From positions 372,001 through 436,000 of the forward strand of contig CAVSPR010000007.1 in assembly GCA_963729875.1 (NCBI GenBank): 64,000 bases of DNA. The letters run 5' to 3'. The translations under genes were made by a program, and so were the position numbers. Shown one piece after another: positions 25,184 through 33,682 of this stretch; position 1 is the first letter of the stretch; each line of letters starts with the position of its first letter. Source of the DNA: DATBSL01 sp963729875 (GTDB lineage: Bacteria > Acidobacteriota > Vicinamibacteria > Fen-336). The notes below the pieces were generated by a model, which worked only from the letters and a program-made list of their open reading frames with translations, had not been told where the DNA came from and made no database searches.

Positions 25184-25600
25184 TCACTCCCCCGCGACGT
25201 GGACGGCGACCTGCCGCCGGTGGCTTCCGCTGCGGTGCTCCCACACGTAGATCCCCTGCCAGGTGCCCAGCTGGAGCTCTGCGTCCGCCACCGGGATCTG
25301 CTCCGAGGTCTTGAGAAGCGCCGCTCTCACGTGGGCCGACATGTCGTCCTCCCCCTCGTCCACGTGGGTGAAGAGCGGGTCGCCGTCCGGGACGAGCCGG
25401 GAGAGGAACGCCTCGAGGTCCCGCCTCACCGAGGGGTCGGCGTTCTCCTGGATCACGAGGCTGGCCGAGGTGTGGCGGATGAAAACGGTGCACAGCCCCT
25501 CGCGCACGCCCGACGCGCGCACCGCCGCGCGCACGGCGGGGGTGATCTCGGTCAGGCCCCGGCGCGTGGCGACGGCGAGGCTCTCGCTCCTCTGCCGCAT
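25184..25600 (-). CDS. YjbQ/UPF0047 family protein
   Basis: 138 residues, the family's normal size. Conserved stretches are FIRHTSASLVIQENADPSV, LFTHVDEGEDDMSAHVRAAL and LGTWQGIYVWEHR. Members show weak thiamin-phosphate-synthase-like activity in some reports, but the physiological role is unsettled. It is 4 bp upstream of the phosphatase gene, so it is part of the yjbQ-phosphatase-glpD operon. Confidence 0.9.
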   Translation of the reverse strand: MRQRSESLAVATRRGLTEITPAVRAAVRASGVREGLCTVFIRHTSASLVIQENADPSVRRDLEAFLSRLVPDGDPLFTHVDEGEDDMSAHVRAALLKTSEQIPVADAELQLGTWQGIYVWEHRSGSHRRQVAVHVAGE

Positions 25601-25653
25601 GACCCGCCCAGCCTACCACGCGGGGTCGGTGAGACTGGAGGAGCGTCCGCGGG

Positions 25654-25675
25654 GGACCCGGTCTTCCCCGGGGCT
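25654..25675 (-). repeat. Dispersed GC-rich repeat (AGCCCCGGGGAAGACCGG type)
   Basis: Read on the minus strand, AGCCCCGGGGAAGACCGG closely matches 35716-35733 and the core of the tandem units at 48823-48890. Non-coding. Confidence 0.5.
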
Positions 25676-25692
25676 TTCCGGGAGAACGGAGT

Positions 25693-25722
25693 AGAGAGAG
25701 AGGAGAGAGAGAGAGAGAGAGA
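25693..25722 (+). repeat. (GA)n simple repeat
   Basis: A 30-base run of AG dinucleotides with one extra G, inside the 164-bp gap (25601-25764). On the minus strand it is a pyrimidine tract downstream of the DUF5916 gene's hairpin. Confidence 0.9.
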
Positions 25723-25737
25723 CCACAACGGACAGGA

Positions 25738-25760
25738 CGACCCGTGCTTCGCGCGGGTCG
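25738..25760 (-). terminator. Hairpin after the DUF5916 gene
   Basis: CGACCCGTGC, loop TTC, GCGCGGGTCG: a 10-bp stem with one mismatch on the minus strand (G-T on the plus), 5 bases after the stop of the DUF5916 gene. On the minus strand it reads one base different from the hairpin at 35686-35708. No T-tail; a pyrimidine tract follows. Confidence 0.5.
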
Positions 25761-25764
25761 GGCG

Positions 25765-27912
25765 TCAAAACCGGAACGTGTGCTGGACCTTGGCCGAGCC
25801 GTGGTCGAAGTACCCGCGGTAGTGGCCGTCCTCCTCGCGGATCCAGCCCCGGTTGAAGACGACGAAGAGGTCGCTCCCCGGACGCAGGCGCCAGCGCAGC
25901 CGGCTCTGGAAGCCGAGCTCGCGGGAGTCCGAGTCGTACTGGACGAGGTTCGACCATCCGAGGTTCGGGTTGAAGTTGAGCTCGAGCCGGCCGGCGAAGA
26001 CCTCGGCCGTGAAGTCGCCCGCGGGGAGCGTGCCCCGGGTCCACTCCGCCTCGGCCGACAGCAGCAGGTGCGGGTCGGGCTTCAGCGCGAGTCGGGTCTC
26101 GACCCGCGTCATGTCCCCGTCGTAGAAGGTCCCCCAGCGGACCTCGAGCTCCGCCACCCACCGCCGCCGCTCGGCGGTCTCGAACTCCGCGAACCACGCG
26201 GTGTAGCGGTAGTCGCCGGCGGGGACGACGATCCCGTCCTGGATCTCGAACGGCTCGTCGAGCCGCTCGAACTGGGGGACCCACTCGAGCCGGATCGCGT
26301 CGCCCGACTCCGTCTGCAGGCCGAGCGGGGTGGCCATGACCATCCAGTCGAGGGTGCGCCCGTCGAGGTCCGACACGTACTGCCCGGACGCCTCGAAGAA
26401 GAGCTGTCGGATCCCGGCGCGCCCGGGGCGGGGCATGAAGTCCACCTTCGCGTTCGCCTTGCGGATCCCGGTGCGCGGGACGAAGCCGAGGGCGGGGCGG
26501 AAGTCGGCGTCGATCTCCTTGAAGCTCAGGGCCGCGTCCCAGAGGTCGTTCGGGTAGTCGAGCTTGCCGCCCCAGGCGTGGCCCTTGCGCCCCGATGCCC
26601 CGTCGTCCGTCAGGAAGGCGTAGAGGTCGAGGCTGAGGTTCTCGCCGCCCCGGAAGGTGGACGTGGCGAAGCGCGCGTCCATCCCGGCCAGCGTGTTGCT
26701 CCCGGTCCCGGAGGGGTCGCCGTGCGTGACGATGGCGCCCACGAACGACTGCCGGAAGAGGTTGCGGCTGACGCGGGCGGCGAGGAGGTTCTGCCGGCCG
26801 AGGGAGAGCTCGTCCTTGGCACCCGTCTCGACGTCGAGGAACCCGACGTTCCAGCGCTCGACGCGGCCGGAAGCCTTGAGCCCGGCGAGGATGGGGACCT
26901 CCTCCCCCCGGTAGAGGCCGATGCGCCGGCTGTAGAAGGGCAGCAGGTCGGAGTTGCCGTTGCCGAGGCCCGCGACCTCGTAGATGCCGGCCCCCTCCAG
27001 GAAGAACGAGCGCTTCTCCGGGTAGAAGAGGGGAAAGCGCGTCAGGTTCACCTGGCGGTCGTCCGCCTCCGTCTCCGCGAAGTCGGTGTTCACGGTGAGC
27101 GAGGCGGTGAGGTTCGGCGTGAGGTTCTTGAAGACGTCGCCGCCCACCTTCCACTCGCCCTCGCCGTTCGTCTCCCCGCCCGACAGGTAGGGCCGCACGT
27201 CGAGGCCCCGGCCCTGCCGCGCGCTCTCGAGCCCCTCGAGCTGCCCCGCCTCCGAGAGGTTCGAGATCCAGACGTCCCGTCGCGCGGCGGTCCAGCGGTC
27301 GTTCTCCTGGCGGCGCGCGAGGTAGCGCTGGACGTTGAGGCCCCACGCGGCGAGGCCCGTCCGGAACCGGAGGGTCTTGAAGGGGATGGCGAGCTCGGCC
27401 GTCCACCCCTCGCCGTCGACGCGCGCGGCCGCGTCCCAGATCCCGTCCCAGTCGAAGTTCAGCTCCTCGCTGTTGTTGGCGATCTGGCCCTCCGCCCGGG
27501 CCCCCCTCGGGTTCACGGCGAAGAAGAACCCGTTGCGCCGGTCGCCGAACGTGTCGAGGACGACGAGGACGTGGTCGTCCCCCTCGAGCTCGCCGTCGCG
27601 GCCCATCTTCGTGGCCACGATGCCTTCGGGGTCCCGGTCGAAGCAGCGCACCCCGACGTAGAGAGCCTCGCCGGAGAAGAGGACACGGACCTCGGTCGCC
27701 TCCGTCGGCGCCGCCCCCTCGTCGGGCTCGGTCTGGGTGAGAGGGCCGATCGCCGCCGCCGCCGCCCACTCCGGCTCGTCCAGCCGGCCGTCGAGCCTCA
27801 TCTCCCCGTCGACCGGGGTCGGGCGCGCGACGGGAGGCGCGGCCGCGACCGCAGGCGCCGTCCCGAGCGCGAATGCGGCGAGGGCCGACCCGACAGTGCC
27901 GACCCGACGCAT
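25765..27912 (-). CDS. DUF5916-type protein: CBM9-like domain plus outer-membrane beta-barrel
   Basis: 715 residues with a signal peptide (about 1-24). Residues about 35-200 are CBM9-like (MRLDGRLDEPEWAAA, VLFSGEALYVGVRC, DHVLVVLDTFGDRRNGFFF). The remainder is a predicted beta-barrel with alternating pattern (NTDFAETEADDRQVNLTRFP, PEKRSFFLEG are DUF5916 marks). It ends in FRF, a C-terminal aromatic suitable for outer-membrane assembly. Function is unknown; a sugar-binding porin is conceivable. It starts 4 bp after the threonine aldolase stop, so the two are one operon. Confidence 0.85.
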   Translation of the reverse strand: MRRVGTVGSALAAFALGTAPAVAAAPPVARPTPVDGEMRLDGRLDEPEWAAAAAIGPLTQTEPDEGAAPTEATEVRVLFSGEALYVGVRCFDRDPEGIVATKMGRDGELEGDDHVLVVLDTFGDRRNGFFFAVNPRGARAEGQIANNSEELNFDWDGIWDAAARVDGEGWTAELAIPFKTLRFRTGLAAWGLNVQRYLARRQENDRWTAARRDVWISNLSEAGQLEGLESARQGRGLDVRPYLSGGETNGEGEWKVGGDVFKNLTPNLTASLTVNTDFAETEADDRQVNLTRFPLFYPEKRSFFLEGAGIYEVAGLGNGNSDLLPFYSRRIGLYRGEEVPILAGLKASGRVERWNVGFLDVETGAKDELSLGRQNLLAARVSRNLFRQSFVGAIVTHGDPSGTGSNTLAGMDARFATSTFRGGENLSLDLYAFLTDDGASGRKGHAWGGKLDYPNDLWDAALSFKEIDADFRPALGFVPRTGIRKANAKVDFMPRPGRAGIRQLFFEASGQYVSDLDGRTLDWMVMATPLGLQTESGDAIRLEWVPQFERLDEPFEIQDGIVVPAGDYRYTAWFAEFETAERRRWVAELEVRWGTFYDGDMTRVETRLALKPDPHLLLSAEAEWTRGTLPAGDFTAEVFAGRLELNFNPNLGWSNLVQYDSDSRELGFQSRLRWRLRPGSDLFVVFNRGWIREEDGHYRGYFDHGSAKVQHTFRF

Positions 27913-27916
27913 CCCG

Positions 27917-28936
27917 TCAGCCGAGGACGCGCTCGAGGACGGCCGCCGCCTTCTCGCAGTCCTCGCGGCTCACGTCCCGGTGGGTCACGAGGCGCAGCGT
28001 GCGGGCGTCCATCGCGCTCGCGAGGACACCCGCCTCCCGGAGGGAGGCCACGATGTCCGGCGCGGCGCGGCCCTCGAGCGTCGCCACGACGATGTTCGTC
28101 TCGGCCGGCGCGACCTTCACCCCGCGGCCCCGGGCGAGGGCCGTGCCGAGGAGGCGGGCGTTCGCGTGGTCGTCCGCGAGCCGCGAGACGAGCGAGTCGA
28201 TGGCGACGAGGCCGGCCGCGGCCAGGACGCCGGCTTGCCGCATCCCTCCGCCGAGGAGCTTGCGCGCGCGACGCGCCTCCTCGATCCGCTCGCGCGAAGA
28301 GGCGACCACGGAGCCGACCGGCGCGCACAGCCCCTTGGACAGGCACGCCATCACGGTGTCGGCCCCCGCCACGAGTGCCGCCGGCGGGACCCCGAGCGCC
28401 ACCGCCGCGTTCCAGACGCGGGCCCCGTCGAGGTGAACGCGGAAGCCGCACGCGCGCGCGGCCGCCACCACCGCCCGCGCGTCCTCGACCCGCTGCACGG
28501 TCCCGCCGCCGAGGTTGTGGGTGTTCTCGAGGACGACGAGGCTCACGTCGGACTTGTAGTAGGCCCGGGGCGCCACCGCCGCCCGGACGTCGTCGGCCGT
28601 CAGGTGCCCGCGCGCCGCGTCGACCGTGCGCGGCATGACCCCGGAGAGGACACTCATCCCCGACAGCTCGTACCTGACGACGTGGCTGCGGCGCTCGGCC
28701 AGCACCTCGTCGCCCCGCTGCGTCAGGATGCGGATGGCGATGGCGTTGCCCATGGTGCCGGAGGGCACGAACAGCGCCGCCTCCATCCCCAGCCGCTCGG
28801 CGGCACGCTCCTCGAGCCGCCGCACCGTGGGGTCCTCGCCGTAGACGTCGTCCCCCACCTCGGCCTCGGCCATGGCCCTGCGCATCTCGGCGGTCGGCTT
28901 CGTCACGGTGTCGGAGCGGAGGTCGATCGGCGTCAC
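27917..28936 (-). CDS. ltaE: Low-specificity L-threonine aldolase
   Basis: 339 residues, fold-type I PLP enzyme splitting threonine or allo-threonine into glycine and acetaldehyde. Marks are DLRSDTVTKPTAEMR, GDDVYGEDPTV, FVPSGTMGNAI, LENTHNLGGGTV, HLDGARVWNA and the PLP Lys in CLSKGLCAPVGS. The GTG at 28936 was chosen: it is the first in-frame start before the conserved DLRSDT and lies 8 bases after a -10 element. The longer frame upstream has no family similarity. Confidence 0.92.
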   Translation of the reverse strand: MTPIDLRSDTVTKPTAEMRRAMAEAEVGDDVYGEDPTVRRLEERAAERLGMEAALFVPSGTMGNAIAIRILTQRGDEVLAERRSHVVRYELSGMSVLSGVMPRTVDAARGHLTADDVRAAVAPRAYYKSDVSLVVLENTHNLGGGTVQRVEDARAVVAAARACGFRVHLDGARVWNAAVALGVPPAALVAGADTVMACLSKGLCAPVGSVVASSRERIEEARRARKLLGGGMRQAGVLAAAGLVAIDSLVSRLADDHANARLLGTALARGRGVKVAPAETNIVVATLEGRAAPDIVASLREAGVLASAMDARTLRLVTHRDVSREDCEKAAAVLERVLG

Positions 28937-28944
28937 GAAGAGCG

Positions 28945-28953
28945 ACGTTAGCA
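28945..28953 (-). promoter_or_regulatory. Extended -10 of the threonine aldolase gene
   Basis: On the minus strand TGC-TAACGT is followed by 8 bases and the GTG at 28936, consistent with a leaderless start. The same nine bases precede the mutase gene (35297-35289). Confidence 0.4.
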
Positions 28954-29039
28954 CGGCTCCTCGGGGATGGGCGCCGTCCCTTTGCATCACCCTCGGAGCG
29001 CCGGCCTGCGGGTACGATTGGGCATTCCGGGAGGGGGCC

Positions 29040-30518
29040 ATGCCCGTCCAGAACAGCGTGATGATGCAGCTCTTCCACTGGTACACCCCCGCCGACGGGA
29101 CGCTGTGGGAGGAAGCCGCGTCCGGGGCGAAGGACCTGGCCCGGGCCGGCTTCACCGCGGTCTGGCTGCCCCCCGCCTACAAGGGTGTCGGCGGCGGGTC
29201 CGACGTGGGCTACGGTGCCTACGACATGTACGACCTCGGCGAGTTCGACCAGAAGGGCTCGGTCCGGACGAAGTACGGCACGCGGAAGCAGTACCTGGCC
29301 GCGGTGAAGGCGCTGCACGGGGCCGGCCTCCAGGTCTACGCCGACACCGTCCTCAACCACCGCATGGGGGGCGACGCGACCGAGGCCGTGCCGGCGACCC
29401 CCTTCCCGCAGGACGACCGGCTGCGGCCGATGGGTGATCGGCGGGAGATCGAGGCCTACACCCACTTCCGGTTCCCCGGCCGCGAGGGGAAGCACTCGAA
29501 GTTCGAGTGGCACGCCCGCCACTTCGACGCCGTGGACTACGACCACCGCGACCCGGGGGCGAGGGACACGGTGTATCTCTTCGAGGGCAAGCAGTTCGAC
29601 GACCGGGTAGCCCTCGAGAGCGGCAACTTCTCCTACCTCAGGGGCGCCGACCTCGACTTCCAGAGCCAGGAGGTGCGGGACGAGGTCGCGGCCTGGGGCC
29701 GGTGGTACCTCGACACCACGGGGGTCGACGGGTTCCGGCTCGACGCCGTGAAGCACATCTCGGCCTGGTTCTTCCCCCAGTGGCTCGACGAGATGGAGCG
29801 CCACGCGAAGAAGGACCTCTTCATCGTCGCGGCCTACTGGACCCCCGACATCGGCGCCCTCCACTGGTACCTCGACCGTCTCGGGGGGCGCATCACCGTT
29901 TTCGGCGTGCCGCTCCACTACCACTTCCACTACGCGAGCCGCTCCGGCGGCAGCTACGACATGCGCCGCCTCCTCGACGCGACGCTCATGCGTCAGCGCG
30001 GTCGCGACGCCGTGACCTTCGTCGAGAACCACGACTCGCAGCCGCTGCAGGCGCTCGAGTCGGTGGTCGAGCCGTGGTTCAAGCCGCTCGCCTACGCGCT
30101 CGTCCTGCTGCGTCGCGAGGGGTACCCCTGCGTCTTCCACGCGGACTACTACGGCGCGGACTACGAGGACTACGGGAGGGACGGCAACCGGCACCGGATC
30201 GTGATGCCCTCGCATCGGTGGCTCATCGACAAGTTCCTCCATGCCCGGCAGCGCTACGCGTGGGGACCGCAGGTCGACTACCTCGACCACTGGAACCGGG
30301 TCGGCTGGGTGCGCCTCGGCGACGAGCAGCACCCCGGGGCCATGGCCGTCCTCATGAGCGACGCCCAGGAAGGGTCGAAGTGGATGGAGGTGGGCCGCGC
30401 CAACGCCCGGTTCACCGACCTCACCGAGCACGTCAAGGAGCCGGTCGTCACCAACGACTCGGGCTGGGGCGAGTTCCGCTGCAACGGGGGCTCGGTCTCG
30501 GTCTGGGTCCCGGAGTAG
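29040..30518 (+). CDS. GH13 alpha-amylase family protein with acid/base Glu replaced by Ala
   Basis: 492 residues, no signal peptide, closest in layout to cytoplasmic GH13_5 alpha-amylases (AmyA/AmyS type): MMQLFHWYTP start, WLPPAYKG, DTVLNHRMGGD (region I), GFRLDAVKH with the nucleophile Asp (region II), VTFVENHDSQP (region IV). Region III, normally VAEYW with the catalytic acid/base Glu, reads VAAYW. The Ala codon is GCC at 29832-29834 (residue 265). All other regions are intact. It may be a non-hydrolytic glucan binder or have altered chemistry. SD GGGAGGGGG precedes the ATG; gatB follows directly. Confidence 0.9.
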   Translation: MPVQNSVMMQLFHWYTPADGTLWEEAASGAKDLARAGFTAVWLPPAYKGVGGGSDVGYGAYDMYDLGEFDQKGSVRTKYGTRKQYLAAVKALHGAGLQVYADTVLNHRMGGDATEAVPATPFPQDDRLRPMGDRREIEAYTHFRFPGREGKHSKFEWHARHFDAVDYDHRDPGARDTVYLFEGKQFDDRVALESGNFSYLRGADLDFQSQEVRDEVAAWGRWYLDTTGVDGFRLDAVKHISAWFFPQWLDEMERHAKKDLFIVAAYWTPDIGALHWYLDRLGGRITVFGVPLHYHFHYASRSGGSYDMRRLLDATLMRQRGRDAVTFVENHDSQPLQALESVVEPWFKPLAYALVLLRREGYPCVFHADYYGADYEDYGRDGNRHRIVMPSHRWLIDKFLHARQRYAWGPQVDYLDHWNRVGWVRLGDEQHPGAMAVLMSDAQEGSKWMEVGRANARFTDLTEHVKEPVVTNDSGWGEFRCNGGSVSVWVPE

Positions 30519-30522
30519 GCCC

Positions 30523-32010
30523 CTGCGGACCGACTACGAGGCCGTCGTCGGGCTCGAGGTGCACGCGCAGCTGCTGACGCGCACCAAGCTGTTCTGCGGC
30601 TGCGCGAACCGTTTCGGGGCGGAGCCCAACACGCTCGTCTGCCCGGTGTGCCTGGGCCTGCCTGGCGCCCTCCCCGTCCTCAACCGATACGCGGTGACCC
30701 TCGCGCTGCGCGCCGCGCTCGCCACGGGCTGCACCGTCCACCCCGTGTCGGTCTTCGAACGGAAGAACTACTTCTACCCGGACCTGCCGAAGGGCTACCA
30801 GATATCGCAGTACGAGCGCCCCCTGGCGACCGGCGGGACCATGGCCGTCGCTTCCGCGGACGGCGGCGAGCGGCTCGTCCGCCTCGCCCGCATCCACGTG
30901 GAGGAGGACGCGGGGAAGCTCCTCCACGAGGGCTTCCCCTGGTCACGCGAGAACAGCGGGGTGGACCTCAACCGCGCGGGCGTCCCCCTCATCGAGATCG
31001 TCACCCGGCCCGACCTGCGGGGCCCGGACGAGGCGCACGCGTACCTCACCGCGCTGCGGGCCGTCCTGCTCTATGCCGGGGTCTCGGACGGCAACATGGA
31101 GGAGGGCTCGCTGCGCTGCGACGCCAACGTGTCCGTCCGGCCCCGGGGATCTCCCGACCTGGGCACGCGCACCGAGATCAAGAACCTCAACTCCTTCCGC
31201 AACGTGGCGCGTGCGATCGGGCACGAGGCGGCCCGGCAGGTGGCGGTGCTCGAGTCGGGCGGCGAGGTGGTGCAGGAGACGCTCCTCTGGAACGCCGACC
31301 GCAACGAGACGGTGTCGATGCGCTCCAAGGAGGAGGCCCACGACTACCGCTACTTCCCAGAGCCCGACCTGCCGCCGCTCGAGGTCGACCCGGGCTGGAT
31401 CGACGACGTGCGGCGCTCGCTGCCCGAGCTGCCGGCGGCGCGGAGGCAGCGGCTCGCCGCCGAGTACGGCCTCCCTGACTACGACGCCTCGGTCCTGACG
31501 CAGCAGCGCGAGCTCGCCGACTACTTCGAGGCGGCGGCCCGGGACAGTGGGAACGCGAAGGCCGCCTCGAACTGGGTCATGACGGAGGTCCTCCGCAAGC
31601 TGAAGGACGACGCCCGTCCCCTCGCCGCCTCGCCCGTCAGCCCGGCCGCCCTCGCTGGCCTCGTCCGCCTCGTCGACGCGGGGACGATCAGCGGCAAGAC
31701 CGCCAAGGACGTGTTCGAGCGGATGTGGGCGACGGGCGAGGGCGCGGCCACGATCGTCGAGCGGGAGGGCCTCGTCCAGCTGTCCGACGAGGCGACCCTG
31801 GAGGCGGTCGTCGCCAAGGTGGTCGCCGAGAGCCCCGGGCAGGCAGCGAGCTACCGGGGCGGGAAGGCCGCGGCCCTGGGGTGGTTCGTCGGCCAGGTGA
31901 TGGAGAAGACCGCGGGCCGGGCCAACCCACGCCGGGTCAACGAGTTGCTGCGCAAGGCGCTGGACGGCGGCCCGGCGGGGGGGAACGTCCCGGGGAACCC
32001 CGGCGTATAG
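30523..32010 (+). CDS. gatB: Aspartyl/glutamyl-tRNA amidotransferase subunit B
   Basis: About 495 residues. GatB takes part in converting Glu-tRNA(Gln) and Asp-tRNA(Asn) to the amide forms. Marks are YEAVVGLEVHAQLLTRTKLF, FCGCANRFG, NRYAVTLALRAALA, KNYFYPDLPKGYQISQYE and GNMEEGSLRCDANVSVRP; a C-terminal YqeY-like tail is present. The family normally starts about ten residues before VIGLEVH. No ATG, GTG or TTG exists there; the only candidate is CTG at 30523, 4 bases after the amylase stop. The first conventional start (GTG at 30559) would cut off conserved residues. gatA and gatC are not in the window. Confidence 0.93.
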   Translation: MRTDYEAVVGLEVHAQLLTRTKLFCGCANRFGAEPNTLVCPVCLGLPGALPVLNRYAVTLALRAALATGCTVHPVSVFERKNYFYPDLPKGYQISQYERPLATGGTMAVASADGGERLVRLARIHVEEDAGKLLHEGFPWSRENSGVDLNRAGVPLIEIVTRPDLRGPDEAHAYLTALRAVLLYAGVSDGNMEEGSLRCDANVSVRPRGSPDLGTRTEIKNLNSFRNVARAIGHEAARQVAVLESGGEVVQETLLWNADRNETVSMRSKEEAHDYRYFPEPDLPPLEVDPGWIDDVRRSLPELPAARRQRLAAEYGLPDYDASVLTQQRELADYFEAAARDSGNAKAASNWVMTEVLRKLKDDARPLAASPVSPAALAGLVRLVDAGTISGKTAKDVFERMWATGEGAATIVEREGLVQLSDEATLEAVVAKVVAESPGQAASYRGGKAAALGWFVGQVMEKTAGRANPRRVNELLRKALDGGPAGGNVPGNPGV

Positions 32011-32011
32011 T
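32006..32011 (+). promoter_or_regulatory. -10 element of the DUF2911 gene
   Basis: TATAGT overlaps the gatB stop codon. The ATG is 68 bases downstream, preceded by AAGGAG. No clear -35. Confidence 0.35.
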
Positions 32012-32078
32012 TGAAGGGGTTGTGCGTCCGCCCGCGGACCCACGGCCTCATCCCTTCTGACAAGGAGCGATTCGAAAC

Positions 32079-32663
32079 ATGAAGACGCGCATCGCCACCC
32101 TCGCCACCCTGGCTGCGCTCGGCCTCGCCGGGACGGCTCTCGCGCAGAACCCGCGGGGCGCCGCGGTCACGACGGTCGCCGGGAAGAACGTCGCCGTCGA
32201 CTACGGCCGGCCCGCCCTCAAGGGCCGCGACCTCGCCGCCCTCATGAAGCAGCTCCCTCCCGATCGCATCTGGCGCGCAGGAGAGAACCAGGTCTCCACC
32301 CTCACTACCGAGGCCCCCTTGAAGATCGGGGGGAAGACGGCGCCGGCCGGCAAGTACTCCCTCTACGTGCACGCCGGCGAGGGGACCTGGGCCCTCATCC
32401 TGAACAGCGACGCCGGCGTCCCCCTCGGCCAGATCTGGGACAAGGCACCCGACGACATGAAGAACGCGCCCTGGCCCCACCTCGACGACTACACGAAGGC
32501 CATCGGGTCGAAGGAGGTCCTCCGGGTGAAGATGAAGGCGGCCAAAGCCGCGGCCCCCGCCGACCTCTTCACGGTGTCGTTCGCCCCGAAGGGCGACGGG
32601 GCCGAGCTGACCCTGGCCTGGGGCAGCGAGGCCTGGTCGGTCGACGTCCTTCCCGCGAAGTGA
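32079..32663 (+). CDS. DUF2911-family secreted protein
   Basis: 194 residues with a clean signal peptide (MKTRIATLATLAALGLAG, TALAQ cleavage). The body matches DUF2911: VAVDYGRPALKGRD, RIWRAGENQVSTLTT, APAGKYSLYVHAGEGTWALI and LTLAWGSEAWSVDV. The family is common in Bacteroidota and Acidobacteriota and has no known function. Good AAGGAG site before the ATG. Its own -10 overlaps the end of gatB. Confidence 0.85.
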   Translation: MKTRIATLATLAALGLAGTALAQNPRGAAVTTVAGKNVAVDYGRPALKGRDLAALMKQLPPDRIWRAGENQVSTLTTEAPLKIGGKTAPAGKYSLYVHAGEGTWALILNSDAGVPLGQIWDKAPDDMKNAPWPHLDDYTKAIGSKEVLRVKMKAAKAAAPADLFTVSFAPKGDGAELTLAWGSEAWSVDVLPAK

Positions 32664-32712
32664 CGCGCTACGCCTGATCCGCCGGGGGGCTCCTCGCCCC
32701 CCGGCGCCGTCG

Positions 32713-33654
32713 TCACGCGGGCGCGCCCCGCGCCGGCTCGTACCCCAGCGCCCGCTGGCGCCGGGCCCACCACCCGTCCACGCGCGGGGCGACCCACACC
32801 GCCACCGGCGCCAGCAGCCAGCCCGCGACGAGGTCGACGAAGTAGTGGTGCCGGAGGTAGATGGTCGAGGCCCAGAGCCCGAGGACGAAGGGCAGCAGCA
32901 CCCAGAACCAGCCGCGGACGTACCGCCACGCGTAGACCAGCGCCACGAGGGAGGCGGCGGTGTGCAGCGAAGGGAAGGCGGCCCGGCTGTCGACGGGCAG
33001 CAGCGAGAAGGCCTGGGCGGAGAGGTTCGAGAAGCCGACCGGGTAGCCGCGGAGGTTCTTCGTGAACTCGTAGACCAGCACGAGCCGCGGGGGGGCGGCC
33101 GGGAGCAGGACGTACAGCGCGTAGCCCATGAAGAAGCAGGCGACGATCCCGAGGGTCGTGGCCCGGAACTCCGGCCACCTCCGCCGCAGGAGGAGGAGGA
33201 GGCTCGTCGAGGGCGCGATCCAGAAGAAGTTCAGGTAGAGCATCTGCATCAGCTCGGTGCGCGCGGGGGTGATGAAGCGCTCCGCCCAGACGCAGGGTTG
33301 GACTCCGAAGATCATCCGGTCGAGGGCTACCAGCCAGTGGTGGACGTCGTGGGGGTTCACGAATCCGATCGTGTCGTGCAGGTTCGTGTAGATGAGGAAG
33401 CAGGCGAGCAGCGGCACCGTTTCCCGCAGGCCACGCACCACGGGCGAGGCCGGCCAGCGGCGCACCGCGAGGGCGAGGAGGCCGAGGAGCGCCGCCACCA
33501 CCCCGAGCCGCACCACCCCCCCGGGGTAGCGCGGCCCGAGGACCCCGGCCTCGCGGGCGTAGAGGTACGCGGTCAGCGTCAGCCACGTGGTGGGCAGGAC
33601 GAAGGCGAGGGCGGCCGCCTCCTCCGGACGCAGTCGGAGGAGAAGACGCTTCAC
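32713..33654 (-). CDS. PAP2-superfamily membrane protein (Aur1/Ipt1-like)
   Basis: 313 residues, about six to eight membrane helices. PAP2 catalytic motifs are SRAAFPSLHTAAS (with the catalytic His) and YLRHHYFVDLVAG near the C-terminus; the first motif (KxxxxxxRP) is not obvious. The layout resembles inositol-phosphotransferase-like PAP2 proteins, acting on lipid phosphates at the outer face of the inner membrane. It follows the mutase gene by 28 bp on the same strand. Start GTG at 33654. Confidence 0.82.
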   Translation of the reverse strand: MKRLLLRLRPEEAAALAFVLPTTWLTLTAYLYAREAGVLGPRYPGGVVRLGVVAALLGLLALAVRRWPASPVVRGLRETVPLLACFLIYTNLHDTIGFVNPHDVHHWLVALDRMIFGVQPCVWAERFITPARTELMQMLYLNFFWIAPSTSLLLLLRRRWPEFRATTLGIVACFFMGYALYVLLPAAPPRLVLVYEFTKNLRGYPVGFSNLSAQAFSLLPVDSRAAFPSLHTAASLVALVYAWRYVRGWFWVLLPFVLGLWASTIYLRHHYFVDLVAGWLLAPVAVWVAPRVDGWWARRQRALGYEPARGAPA

Positions 33655-33682
33655 GCGGGGGCGCGCCCCGCCGCCGCGGGCC

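Noticed and set aside
25744..28638. Plus-strand open frame of 964 codons opposite the DUF5916 and threonine aldolase genes
   Set aside because: Antisense to two coherent proteins and compositionally biased.
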